54,642 nt of DNA from Catenaria anguillulae PL171 (lineage: Eukaryota; Blastocladiomycota; Blastocladiomycetes; Blastocladiales; Catenariaceae): positions 1-54,642 of the forward strand of contig MCFL01000162.1 in NCBI GenBank assembly GCA_002102555.1, read 5' to 3'. Under the pieces are notes generated by a model, which made no database searches, had not been told where the DNA came from, and saw only the letters and a list, made by a program, of their open reading frames with translations. Both the position numbers and the translations under genes were made by a program. Shown here in pieces: positions 20,678 to 31,516 of this stretch (its first letter is position 1; each line of letters starts with the position of its first letter).

Positions 20678-21667
20678 TTACAACTTCCATCCACTCCAAA
20701 TGGTGGCCACGCCAAACGTCAAATCCTCGTACCCCTTGCCAATCACCTGGAACCCTTGCGCCTTCATCATACTCGCAAACTCGTCCTGTGTTGGGAACTT
20801 GCGAATCGATTCGACAAGATACTGGTACGACTCGCGGTCGTTGGCCAGGATTTGGCCGAGATGCGGGATCATGCGGAACGAGTACGAGTCATACGCCCTG
20901 CAAGGATTTGTCGTCGGGACCAGCGAATCAGGTCAGAGCATGCGAGAAATGTTGGGGAGATATGCAAAACAAAGCGTGAGAAAGCAACATACGCGGCGAG
21001 GAGCGGGTTGTTGACTTTCCCAAACTCGAGCACCATGAATCGGCCGCCGCGTTTGAGCACGCGGTGAGCTTGCGCAATGACGCGGTCAATGTGCGTGCAG
21101 TTGCGGATGCCAAAAGCGATAGTGTATGCATCGAGTGAGTTGTCGGGAATGCCCTCCAGAACTTCGGCATTGCCCTCGATGAACGTGACGTGTTGATCTA
21201 GCATGGTGATGGCTTGTCAGGACTGGCGTGACAGCGGCAGTGATGAATGCACCTCGGTTACGGCACAAGAATGAAAACAAACCGTCGGCATATCCCATCT
21301 TCTTGAAGCGCTCCTGGCCGACCCGGAGCATGTCTGGGTTGATGTCCAACACAGTGACATGAGCATTGCCCAACTGGCCGCCATTGTGCTCCTTGACGTA
21401 GTTGAGGAACCGCATGGCAATGTCGCCCGTGCCGCCCGCAACATCCAACAACCGCGTCTCCTGCGTCGGGGCCAGCCGATCAATGTACAAGTTTTTCCAG
21501 CACCGGTGGATGCCGAGCGACATGGCATCGTTCATGAGGTCGTACGAGTCGGCCACGGACGAGAAGACGCCGGCGACAAGGCGCTGCTTTTCGCTCTCGG
21601 GGACGGACCGGAACCCAAAGTGGGTTTCGTTGTCTGAAGACGAGGACGACATGGAGCGCATGGACAT
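20678..21667 (-). CDS. COQ5: 2-methoxy-6-polyprenyl-1,4-benzoquinol methylase, mitochondrial
   Basis: C-methyltransferase of ubiquinone synthesis, acting on the mitochondrial inner membrane with S-adenosylmethionine as donor. The family signature [17 protein letters not shown] is clear. The SAM-binding loop is [16 protein letters not shown] and the acidic strand end is [11 protein letters not shown]. It ends [14 protein letters not shown], as expected. Two introns were checked for sites and phase: 21198-21282 (85 nt, donor GTTTGT) and 20898-20992 (95 nt, donor GTATGT). The spliced protein is about 269 residues from ATG 21667, starting with an Arg/Ser-rich stretch suited to mitochondrial import. 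Another ATG at 21792 opens an even better presequence (Arg- and Ala-rich) in a different frame. A missed small 5' intron or indel is possible. Divergent from CBF5. Confidence 0.93.
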
Positions 21668-21863
21668 TGTCGGAAAAAGACGGGAGGCAATGGCCAAAGA
21701 TTTGCGGGCGGCCGGCGGGCCGAGGCCGAGGTGGAGGCAGCGGCGGCGGCGGCGGCGACGACGGTGGCCAAGCGAGGGCGGATCGAGTTGATCATGGTGA
21801 TTGCTGATGCATTCATTCCAAGAGTGTCGAGTTACATAAGGATATGTGATATGTACATATCAT

Positions 21864-21929
21864 GCTGATGCTGATGCTGATGCGGAGTTGGAGTTGCGCA
21901 TCGGAATCGGAATCGGAATGGGAATGGAA
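21864..21929. repeat. Short hexanucleotide repeats in a divergent promoter
   Basis: CTGATG units at 21864-21883 and GGAATC/GGAATG units at about 21903-21929. They lie in the roughly 570-bp COQ5/CBF5 divergent intergenic region, which has no other feature I can name. Confidence 0.7.
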
Positions 21930-22240
21930 GGGTGAGACAGTGATAAGTCACGTGAGAGTGCATGATGAGTCCACGCATCCATCATCCATGATGACGGCCC
22001 AACTGGAACTGCGTGGTCTGCCTTGGGCCGTTGACTGACTCGGATTCGGTGTACATACTGCGCTTCTCTGCTGATATCATCGTATCAACCATCATCCAAA
22101 CACAACAGGTGTCCATATCGTTCGAGTCTTCTTGCTGCACTTGCACGATTCCAGTCACACCGAGAGATTCCGCCCCTTTTCCACTTTCTCCCCACTCCTT
22201 CTCTTCTCATTCCCTCCCACCCACCCACCCGACAAACAAA

Positions 22241-23656
22241 ATGACCTCGTACGTCATCCAACCCGAGTCCAAGACGCCCTCGCTCGACACGTCCGAGTGG
22301 CCGCTTCTCTTGGCCAACTTTGACAAGTTGCACGTCCGCTCGGCGCACTACACGCCCATCCCCTCTGGCTCGTCGCCGCTCGCCCGCCCGCTCGCCGAGT
22401 ACATCCGCTACGGTGTCATCAATCTCGACAAGCCCGCCAACCCGTCGTCGCACGAGGTTGTTGCCTGGATCAAGCGCATTCTGCGCTGCGACAAGACTGG
22501 TCACTCTGGCACGCTCGACCCCAAGGTGACGGGTTGTCTGATTGTGTGCATTGACCGTGCCACGCGCCTGGTCAAGTCGCAACAGTCGGCTGGTAAGGAG
22601 TACGTGTCGGTGCTGCGCATGCACGATGCCGTCGATTCGGAGCGCAAGTTGGCCTCGGCCATTGAGACGCTCACAGGCTCGCTGTTCCAGCGCCCGCCCC
22701 TCATCTCGGCCGTCAAGCGCCAGCTGCGTATCCGCACCATTTACAACTCCAAGCTCATTGAGTTTGACCAGGACCGCAACTTGGCCGTCTTTTGGGTGTC
22801 GTGCGAGGCCGGGACCTACATTCGTACGCTTTGCGTGCATTTGGGCTTGTTGCTCGGCGTTGGCGGCCACATGCAAGAGCTGCGCCGTGTGCGCTCGGGT
22901 GCCCTCTCGGAGAACGACAACCTTGTCACGATGCACGACGTGATGGATGCCCAATGGATGTACGACAACACCAAGGACGAGTCGTACTTGCGCTCGGTCG
23001 TCATGCCTCTCGAAAAGCTCCTTGTCGGATACAAGCGCATTGTCGTCAAGGACTCGGCCGTCAACGCCGTGTGCTATGGCGCAAAGATGATGATCCCCGG
23101 TCTGCTCCGGTTCGAGGCCGGCATTGAGGTTGGCGACGAGGTGGTGCTCATGACGACCAAGGGCGAGGCCATTGCCCTTGCCATTGCCCAAATGACGACG
23201 GCCGTCATGGCCACGGTCGACCACGGCGTCGTGGCCAAGATCAAGCGCGTGATTATGGAGCGCGACACGTACCCTCGCCGCTGGGGCTTGGGGCCCAAGG
23301 CTCAGGAAAAGAAGAAGATGATCAAGGACGGCAAGTTGGACAAGTTTGGCCGCCCCGTCGACAACACGCCCAAGCAGTGGACCGAGCAGTATGTGGACTA
23401 CAACCGCACCGACGTGCCCAATGCGGCCAAGCCCGCGGCCGACCAGGATGCCATGGATGTGGACGCTGCTGCGCCTGCGTCGGTGCCCGCGGCTGAGGTG
23501 GTTGCTGCCCCCACTAAGCGCAAGGCGTCCGAGTTGTCGGATGCATCCGATTCCGAGTCGGTGGGTGCGCCGGCGTCGCCCAAGAAGGAGAAGAAGGAGA
23601 AGAAGGAAAAGAAGGAAAAGAAGGAGAAGAAGAGCAAGAAGGCAAAGACCGAGTAA
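22241..23656 (+). CDS. CBF5: H/ACA snoRNP pseudouridine synthase (dyskerin, Cbf5)
   Basis: Catalytic subunit of H/ACA ribonucleoproteins, which converts uridines in rRNA and snRNA to pseudouridine in the nucleolus. It is a single open frame of 471 residues without introns. The dyskerin N-terminal part covers residues about 15-75. The TruB-type catalytic core follows, with [14 protein letters not shown] (catalytic Asp93) and [24 protein letters not shown] domain at about 295-370 carries [20 protein letters not shown]. The tail is Asp/Ala-rich and ends in repeated [11 protein letters not shown], the usual nucleolar-type basic tail. ATG 22241 is preceded by ACAAA and by a pyrimidine-rich leader. 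It converges with TBCB, whose stop lies 203 bp downstream on the other strand. Confidence 0.97.
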   Translation: MTSYVIQPESKTPSLDTSEWPLLLANFDKLHVRSAHYTPIPSGSSPLARPLAEYIRYGVINLDKPANPSSHEVVAWIKRILRCDKTGHSGTLDPKVTGCLIVCIDRATRLVKSQQSAGKEYVSVLRMHDAVDSERKLASAIETLTGSLFQRPPLISAVKRQLRIRTIYNSKLIEFDQDRNLAVFWVSCEAGTYIRTLCVHLGLLLGVGGHMQELRRVRSGALSENDNLVTMHDVMDAQWMYDNTKDESYLRSVVMPLEKLLVGYKRIVVKDSAVNAVCYGAKMMIPGLLRFEAGIEVGDEVVLMTTKGEAIALAIAQMTTAVMATVDHGVVAKIKRVIMERDTYPRRWGLGPKAQEKKKMIKDGKLDKFGRPVDNTPKQWTEQYVDYNRTDVPNAAKPAADQDAMDVDAAAPASVPAAEVVAAPTKRKASELSDASDSESVGAPASPKKEKKEKKEKKEKKEKKSKKAKTE

Positions 23657-23858
23657 TACGGGTCGCCTTGTGCTTGTTGTTGTGTTTGAGATTGTTAAGC
23701 TTCATTTATTCATAGTGGTCTGGTTGATTATTTTCTTCCCCAGTTGTATTACTACATTTGTGTACCTTTATTCTGTTGAGCTCGATCCTGTTGTTTTCTT
23801 GCCATGAAATGTGTGAATGTAAATATGTATATGTAGAGCTGGAACACGAGGACGAGAT

Positions 23859-24723
23859 TTACATTTCTTCCAGCTCATCAAATAAATCGAGCTCGGGGAA
23901 GTCACCCACTTGCACTCGGTTTGGCCGGACAAAGGCAGCGTGCTTGTTGCGTGCTGTGAAATAGGTCTTGCCCGCCACGGTCCCATTGTGCTTGCCCACG
24001 GGTTCGTCGTACTCGACACCAACCCACACGCCCTGCTTAAAGTCGGTCAATCCGACGTACATGACCTGGCCACGCTTAATGAGGTGGGAGTGGAAGAGAC
24101 TTGGCAAGAAGCGTCTGCGCAGCACCCATTTCCGGTTGCGGTTGAGGTTGACTCTGTGGCAGAGTCTCCCAGATCGACTTGACACCGTGCGCCAATGGCA
24201 ATGTCCTTGACCCACTTTTCCAGCGTGGACGCATCAAAGACGGCTCAGGGAGCGACGAATCCGACGACAAGGACGACTTTGCGTCGTCAAACCTGCCGAG
24301 CTTGTTGCGGCGCTTGAAGTCGCGCACGGAATCCTGCAAGCGGTCGTACTTGTCATCCTCCATCTCGTACTTTTGAACCAGGGACACGTCCGTGTACTGG
24401 TTCCTGGTGCTTGCAGCGCCCGGGTTGGTGTCGATGACGCGCAGGACCATAAAGTTTTCAACGGGAAAAGCGCCAAGCATGACCGAGTCGTCGCCCTGGA
24501 TGGTGGCAATGGTAGCCTTGTCCGAGTCGCGGACGAGCAGCAGGTGCTGGTTGTGGGCGAGGATGCCCGTGATGGGCTCGAGGCGGGCCTTGAGCTGCGG
24601 AATGGAGATGGCCTTGTCGAAGCGGCGTTCCGAGGCGATCGAGGTGTCAGACTCGACAAAGAGCGTGACGATGGGGCTGCCGCCCAGCGACACGGTGTAG
24701 GAAGGCGTAGTCGTAGAATTCAT
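23859..24723 (-). CDS. TBCB: Tubulin-folding cofactor B (CAP-Gly protein)
   Basis: Chaperone that captures alpha-tubulin after CCT and passes it to cofactor E. The N-terminal ubiquitin-like domain covers about residues 10-100 ([20 protein letters not shown], then [11 protein letters not shown]). An acidic coiled stretch follows ([20 protein letters not shown]). The C-terminal CAP-Gly domain has [20 protein letters not shown] and [13 protein letters not shown], and ends [13 protein letters not shown], the acidic end typical of the family. A 104-nt intron (24075-24178) joins GARCQ to RGQVMYVG in phase. Upstream, near 24235-24245, the frame slips by one base between SSLPEP and FDASTLEKW and no GT-AG pair restores it, so an indel or decay is likely. 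The gene is known in fission yeast as alp11. Confidence 0.88.
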
Positions 24724-24766
24724 GGTTATGGTTATGGTTATGGTTATGGTTATGGCTATGGTATGG
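24721..24766. repeat. ATGGTT hexamer repeat abutting the TBCB start codon
   Basis: Five to six tandem ATGGTT units with two imperfect ones, on the plus strand. On the TBCB strand this is a CATAAC-type repeat that forms the last 40 or so bases of the 5' untranslated region and runs into the initiator ATG. Confidence 0.85.
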
Positions 24767-25024
24767 TTGCTGCGATCGAAAGGATGCTGATGGATGTAGA
24801 TACCATATTGATTTGATTGGGCATTTTGGAAGACCAGACGGCGGACGGCAGACAGCAGACGGCAGACGGATCGGCGGCCCCCCGAACTTGATTCCCCACC
24901 GAAATCGCACAGAAATCGAAATCAATGATGAAAATGCGAGACAATCACTCTATGGAATCATGAATTATGTTTTGATACAGATGACGGATTGCTGATTACT
25001 GAATGCATTCCATTCATTGTTATC

Positions 25025-28000
25025 ATGGACTCGACCTCGTCAGCAACTGCCTTCGCCTTCACCTTGGCAAAGGACACTCAACACCTCTTGTCTGGCAATG
25101 ACCGCGACCACCACATGACCATAACCAAGACTCACTGATCACTGCAGACGACCACCTTGACACGGCCCGCCAGCTCATGTTTGGCTCCTTTCTCGATGAC
25201 GACGACGACGACAACACAACGACGATCATGACAAGAAACCTGCCTCCCCTCACCGCAGTGCCTGATGCGAGCCGTTTGGCAACGATCAGCAGCGCCAGTA
25301 TCGATGCCGAGTTGGACGATTTGCTCGGGGATATCGACGAAGGTTTGTCTTTGCCTGAATGATTGCCCGTCATCCTTTGTCTATTTTCTTCCGGGCTTAC
25401 CCACAGCGTGTGGCTCCAGGATTTGAGGATTTGAAACGCCAACGGCGGCAGGAAAGGCTCGGAAAACACAAATCCATCTTCACAGCGACTCAACCCCGTC
25501 ACATCCCGCTCCTGTCTCCGCTCACAATCCGCCCCGACCTTTACAACCATCACCAATCCACGCCCAGTCCACTAGCAATCACAATGCATCTGACGACGAT
25601 GCTGGTCCCCCCAGTCGCCAAAGCCAAAGGGCGATCAAGCAATGCCAAAGCCCAAACACCGTCGCACATCGGCTCGCACGCTCAAGGAACTGTCAAGCCA
25701 GACCGACAAGGTCATTCGCTGTCAGTATCTTTGTTTTTCATCCTTTATGATTCCTTGTATTGATTGAGCCAACACTGACATTCACTCGGCCACAACCTCG
25801 TGGTTTACATGCGTTCATAGCTCAGCGCATCACTCTGCAATCAACAGCGCAACAGGCCGACATGAAAGGCTTTCTTGCCCGCAAACTGTTTGTTTACTCT
25901 TTCTCTCTCTTTCGCATTCAATTCACAACACTCGTTCAATTTTTGACCCTAACGCACTTGCCCACATGTTTGCAGTCAACAGCTCAAAAACTCGGTTGTG
26001 GACGCCAACCTTTCACCCACACCCACCGGGGCTCCTCACCAACCCCAACACCCCTCGGATCCGGACGCAATCATTATTCTCTCCGATTCCGATGACAACG
26101 ACGATGACATGGATAACACCGCCGAGATCTCGACTGCCACCGACCAAATCAACCCCCAACCACTAGCACCAGACGCCATCACAGACGACTCGAGTGTCCG
26201 CACGCCCGCAGAGCACCAGCTGATCCTGCGCCGCAAAATGGCGCTCAAGAACCTCGAAAAGCGCGGGGGTAAACCTCCCGCTTCATCCCCAATGGCCGCC
26301 GCAGCTGCGTTTAGTTCGGATGCAATTGCCGATGCAGCCGCTCGCATGGCCCGCGCAGCAGGCTTGGGGAGCGACGACGACGATGATGAGGATGCGGATT
26401 ATGAAGAGGAGGGTGGCCAGGTGGCGGTCGAGTGGGACAGTGAAGAGGAGGAGGCTGGGTATGCACGCGGCCAGGGCGACGAGGAGGACGAGGATGATAA
26501 GTCGGGGAGTGAAGCAGAGGTGGACGGCGACGACGAAGACGACGAGGATCATGGTCAAGCGCAAGAGGTCGAGGCGGCCATTCTGGCAATGCAAGGTGCT
26601 GACCCTCTCGCCGTCTCTGCTGTTGCATCCGCGATTCATGTCGTTGACGACGAGAATGAACAAGAGGTGGTGGCGACGAGCCGGCGGAGCTTGAGCAGCA
26701 AGCCGGCGGCTGGGTGCGGTCGCATCATTGCCGATAGCGACGACGACAGCGACCAAGGCATTTCACCCGAACCATCGAAACCAACAAATTCGGCACCCAT
26801 TCAACTACCATCCTTCTCGCTTCCCGCATTCACTCAACAGCTCACGGGCGCTACCTCAGCCATTGGTGACGACGCAATGGACATTGACGACGACATGCGA
26901 ATGGATATTGACCCTAGCTCCGCGTCAAACAAAGATGACGCTGTCGACGACCCGCTCGCACACGCGTTCATTGATCCGTCCAATGTGCCCGCTTCGCTCA
27001 AGGCCAAGGATGCAGCCGACATCATGGCGCGGTTGCGAGACAAGTCCGCTGGCGGTGGATCCGCATTTGCCTTGCCTATCGACTCGCAAGACTTGTATTC
27101 GCCCGATGCGGATGGCGCCCAAGATTCCATGCTGGCTGACTCTCTCATGCTTCCCAATTTCCTTCTCTCGGATGCCGATGACGACGAGCGCGAGGATTTG
27201 GACATTGGATCCGCCCACTCCCTGCCGGCTCCGCCGCCGACATTGCTCACCCTTGGCAGCGACTCGCAGCCCCAATTGCAATCGCAGACTCCCTCGCCAC
27301 CACCGGCTGCCCGCCGCCGTATGGAACACTCGTGTCCAAAGGCGAAAAGCAAGACCGGCAAAAGCGCGCGCTGGCCATGATCGACAAGGAAGCTTTCGAG
27401 TCCGAGGACGAGTTCATGGGCCTTGGCGGCGACTCTGACGACGACGACGGTGCCAACGCCATGCTTGACATGGACGCCGATGACCCGGCGCTCATTGCCG
27501 TTGACACGGACCCGGACGTGACGGGCGTCAACGAAGACGAGATCCGCGAGCTGGCAAAGAAGCAGAGGAAGGAAGACGACGAGGCCATGACACGAAGGCT
27601 TGAGCAGGATTTGCTTGCGGGCGGCGGCGGGCTGGGATTGGGGAGGCGGCGCAGGGCAGAGATGGCGGGCATGGGGTATGGGCTCGAGGACTTGGATGAT
27701 GACGATGGGTATGGCGGCGGGTCGGCAAGAGCAAGAGGCAACGGCGGCGGCCGTCGGGCACGCAAGCGTGCGAAATTGTCGGAATCGTTGCTGTCACTTG
27801 CCGAAGATCCGAAAACCGCCGCATTCGCCCGTGCGTTTGATCCGGATATGGCCGAGGCGGCGACTGGTGCGGCCGTGCTGGATTTCGACATTGCGGGTGA
27901 TGAGCCACCGGGCATGGTCAGCATTGCGCCCGGGTCGGCTGCCGTTTCGCTTGGGCCGACGATTACTGCGCCAAAGACGCCGGCCAAGAATCACGCTCTG

Positions 28001-28348
28001 TCGCCGAAAAGAGCGGGTGTCACCTCACCGAGATCGCCTCTGCCGCTGAGTATGGCGGCGAGAAGTCCTATGCAAAGGGGTGCACGAGTTCGGCCAGCGG
28101 CGGCGCCAGTCAGGACGAGTGTACGTGGGAGTTTCGCAGGCAAGCGGTTTGATCAGCGCGTCGCGCAGGGCACTGGGGCAAAGGGAGGGGCAACAAGTGC
28201 GGCGACACCCGCTGGGTCTGGTCCCGCGAGTACAGGTGCAGCATCAAGTGGAGATGGGTCAGGGTCACGTGGTTCGACCAAGTCAGGTCAGCGGCAAACG
28301 ACAGTGACAGCGGATGGGGCAACGGACTTGCTTCAGTTACTTGGTTAA
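25025..28348 (+). CDS. MRC1: Mrc1/claspin-type replication checkpoint mediator
   Basis: Fork-associated adaptor that couples stalled replication to checkpoint kinase activation in the nucleus. Recognised by the C-terminal Mrc1-like domain (KEAFESEDEFMGLGG, near 27390-27430), by the early RTLKELSSQTDKVIR segment, and by long acidic, Ser/Asp-rich composition throughout. Introns with checked sites and phase: 25343-25419, 25721-25820 and 25888-25975 (the last with a CCCTAAC branch site; donors GTTTGT at the first and last). The first exon is uncertain: ATG 25025 is the best candidate, but its join to the exon holding LATISSASIDAELDDLLG was not resolved. A frame change near 25425-25640 and another near 27290-27330, just before the Mrc1-like domain, have no legal intron. 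Divergent from TBCB. Confidence 0.8.
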
Positions 28349-29700
28349 GCGTCTGCAGTTTGTGGATTGGTCTTTGAAATGCATTCTTTCTGTCTGAATG
28401 ATGAACGGACTCTTTTGAGCTGTGGTTGACGCCAGAAGCGTGCCCAGAAAGGGCTGTGACAGCGTTTGCTGGTCTATGTATTCACTCAGAACTGTCAGAA
28501 TACAAGCCGTGCCATGTCTAGGAACTGTTTTCAGTACGCCCATGCCCAATTTCTATCAAGTTGCATGATTGAAGCACTCCCCTTCGTGTGACAAAGTTTC
28601 TCATGCTGGGGCCGCTGCCCTGGAATTTTGTGGTGTCGCTTGACATGATTGGCTAGTTTGAGCGTTTATTTGCCCAAGTCCATTTGCTCGGTTTGCCACG
28701 AGCATGTACGCCAGTTGCCATGGTTGCACGTCTGTGCATCAAAAGCATCAGGTCAGGTCAGTGGATTTAAATCGTGACCACATGCCGATCAAACGTTCTT
28801 GTGTGATCAGACAAGAGCGGCGTGTGAGACAACACTTGTCCATGGCCTATGAAAGACGAGCGCCAGCGCGACAAGGAGCACCGAATGACTGAAACCAAGC
28901 AAGACGGTGAATCTGACAAGGAGGGCTTCGCCTTCAAATGGAGAGGTGGGGGAGATGAGCCAACAATACGGTCCCTTGGAGGTGTTGACTGAATGATCCT
29001 CCTCCAATCCTCCACGTTTATAAACTTATTCAACCGCCCGGTTCGACCTGACAGGCACTCAAAACACAACTTAAGACAGAGCAAAAACGTCGCAAGTATC
29101 GATTGAATCGACTGACCGCCGCCCTGGTCGAAAACCCCATGGGCACGCTTTGGCGCAAGCGTTGATGTCAAGGGAAGAAACCGAAGGCTCTTCTGATCCA
29201 GGGTCAGCTGAAGGCTCGATGGCTTGGTGTGTTGTCATGGCAGTTTCCACCTTGGACTTCGAATTGCACTGTCCACCTGACATGGCTCATCCAATGCACG
29301 ATCACACGATCCCAGCATCATCTCCGTTTCCAGCCCATCCAGTATCTTTCACCATGCCCATGCATATCCAGCAACTGTAGGCCACATCCTCGCATTACTT
29401 CCATCCGACTATGTCCCCGCCATCTGCCTACCCAGGCGCACACAGCGGCGCAATTCTTTATTCGGCTTTTTGACTCAACGGGCCCACTGCAACTTCCATT
29501 CCTCAACAATCAGTTCACCCCTACCTTCTCAGCGCGTCCGGCCTGTTCGTTTCCATCCCCTGCGTTCATGGCGACTGCTCCCCTGTCCCTCTCCATGCTG
29601 GCGCAAGTCCATCCATCCATGGCCTTGTCCGCGGCTTTATTCCAGCAGTTCGCTGCCCAGCAGCACATCCAACACCTGGAGCCCTGACGCCGCTCTCACC
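28349..29700. other. About 1.3 kb with no recognisable gene
   Basis: Both strands carry only short frames without domain character. It follows the MRC1 stop and precedes the weak coding traces at 29.7-31.2 kb. Confidence 0.5.
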
Positions 29701-29759
29701 TCCTCGTACCACTTCGTTAAACGCCGTGGCCACAATCGCAGTGCTGACACGACACGAAC

Positions 29760-31230
29760 TCGCTTGCTTTGTGGTGCGGAAAAGGCTCTCAACCCGATCG
29801 AAATGCCTCTCGAGCAAGTCAAAGTCCACATCTTGAACATCCCCGACGACTACAAGCTGAGTAAGGTCGATGATACAAAGGACGCTTCCGTCCATTCGTT
29901 GGGCCCAATTCCATCATCTGATGTTTGCGTTTGTACACCTACCATCATCCCCAAGTTCGATGTGGCCTCGCTTGACGATATCACACGATTCGATACGAAG
30001 TACGGTTTGAGTGCGTTGGATATGCGACCTGCCCGATGCCACCCGCTAAGCGCCAAAAGCTCATCGAGTTTCACCACTGGTCCAGCTGGGCGTCGCCAAC
30101 GCCCAGCTGGATCACGTGGTCGACAGTGTACTGTGGTAGGGAATTTATGTTCGTGTATGTCTCGCCTCGCACTTCTCTTGATCTGTTCTCTGTGCCGTAA
30201 CCCATTAGTCTCTGTTACCCCTCAGGTTGTTATTCATCACCGTCAAATCCTTTCGACATGGGCGAGCACATGTGTCGGATCGCATCCAGGGGTGCCCAAC
30301 GACGATTTGCGCCTTGCACCAATTAATCTTGAGCATAGGAAGTGGTTCAAGAATCAAATTGGGCAACGTTGCCAAGCATTTGTCCGATGTACGTTCCCAG
30401 CGAATCTGTTATTCCATTGGCATTCTCCCCTTTGTCTTGCGCCTACTGTTTCCCCACACCTTTTTAGCTATTCTATCGCTATGCACAATGTATGGCATCC
30501 CGTTTCAACGCCAGCCCTCCCAACGTCAGTTGGAGGCCTCATAACAACTTCAAGGAGCGCCCAGAAACCAAGAAATCGACGGTGACCCTCATGACCTGCG
30601 CTTTCGCCCCCTCATTCCTTGAGCCATCACATTCAAGTTCAATGTCGGGACCCACAACAACCTTACCCAACTCAAGACCATGGTTTACCAAGCCATCCGT
30701 CCTGTCCTCGCCAGCCGCGCCATACTGGGCGAATCGTGGACGGGGCACCCGCCTTCATTTGTTGACAATGGCCATTACATGACCATTCACAACGTCGTTG
30801 GAAAGCGTTTCCTCTGGGTTTTGGGCACTAAAAAGCCTGATGGCCACCCCGGAAGTGCGTTGCCCTTCCGTAGTTCCCCCGTTGCAATCCTCGTTTGACT
30901 GACTTGCCCCTTCTTCTCTCTATTCCGTCATCTTACTACGCCATGGGCAAACACTTGGCAAACCTCAAGAACAAGACGGATGTGCCAATGGTCATTTGCC
31001 GCTTACGGGTATGACCTCACGGACCAGGCAGCGTTCAACAACTTCTACGTCGCAGTTTTGTCGCCGCAAAAGAAAAGCCGCGGCGGTTTCCCCGATCAAG
31101 TCGTTCACAATGACATTGTCGCCCGGGTCTGTGTCGAGCTGGTGGGAGCAAGATGTCCGATTAGCATCCTGGCGTCTTGCCGCGCCTTGCCCCCCCCCCC
31201 CCCCTGATCTTACTGAGACGGTGAACAGGT
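29760..31230 (+). pseudogene. Unrecognised gene relic or many-intron gene
   Basis: Coherent-looking peptides appear in changing plus-strand frames: PLEQVKVHILNIPDDYKLSK (about 29800), AKRQKLIEFHHWSSW (about 30040), NDDLRLAPINLEHRKWFKNQ (about 30300), DNGHYMTIHNVVGKRFLWVL (about 30770) and VVHNDIVARVCVELVGARCP (about 31100). GT-AG pairs can be found between some pieces (for example GTAGGG near 30136 to CCTCAG near 30224), but no consistent chain could be built. I do not recognise the family. The run of 17 C at about 31188-31204 and the many stops favour a decayed gene. Confidence 0.3.
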
Positions 31231-31516
31231 TGTCTTTCAGAAGAGACCCAGAATGTCCCGGCTCTAAAGAAACAAATACATAGGTCTGCCCCACAGTATA
31301 TTTATCTTGATATTCCGCGAAATTTGGGGTGACCGCCGAGAGGCTCCAGGGGCAGAGTGGCAGCGCTGGGGTTTGTTCGGATCCCGATGAATCAACAAGA
31401 TACGTGATGTTGAGCCGTCAGAGACACGACTTGTTCTAGTAATTGTTTACTTACCATGCTGACAACGAAAGATTGCCAGCCTTCAATAGCCAGTCTGTGC
31501 ATTTGAGCCATTCAAC

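Noticed and set aside
22085-23224. 379-codon open frame antisense to CBF5
   Set aside because: Arg/His/Val-rich shadow of the dyskerin codons; no independent start context or domain.
31188-31204. Homopolymer runs (C at 468 and 31188, G at 2725 and 8137) as functional elements
   Set aside because: Isolated homopolymers without conserved context; more likely slippage or base-calling problem sites.
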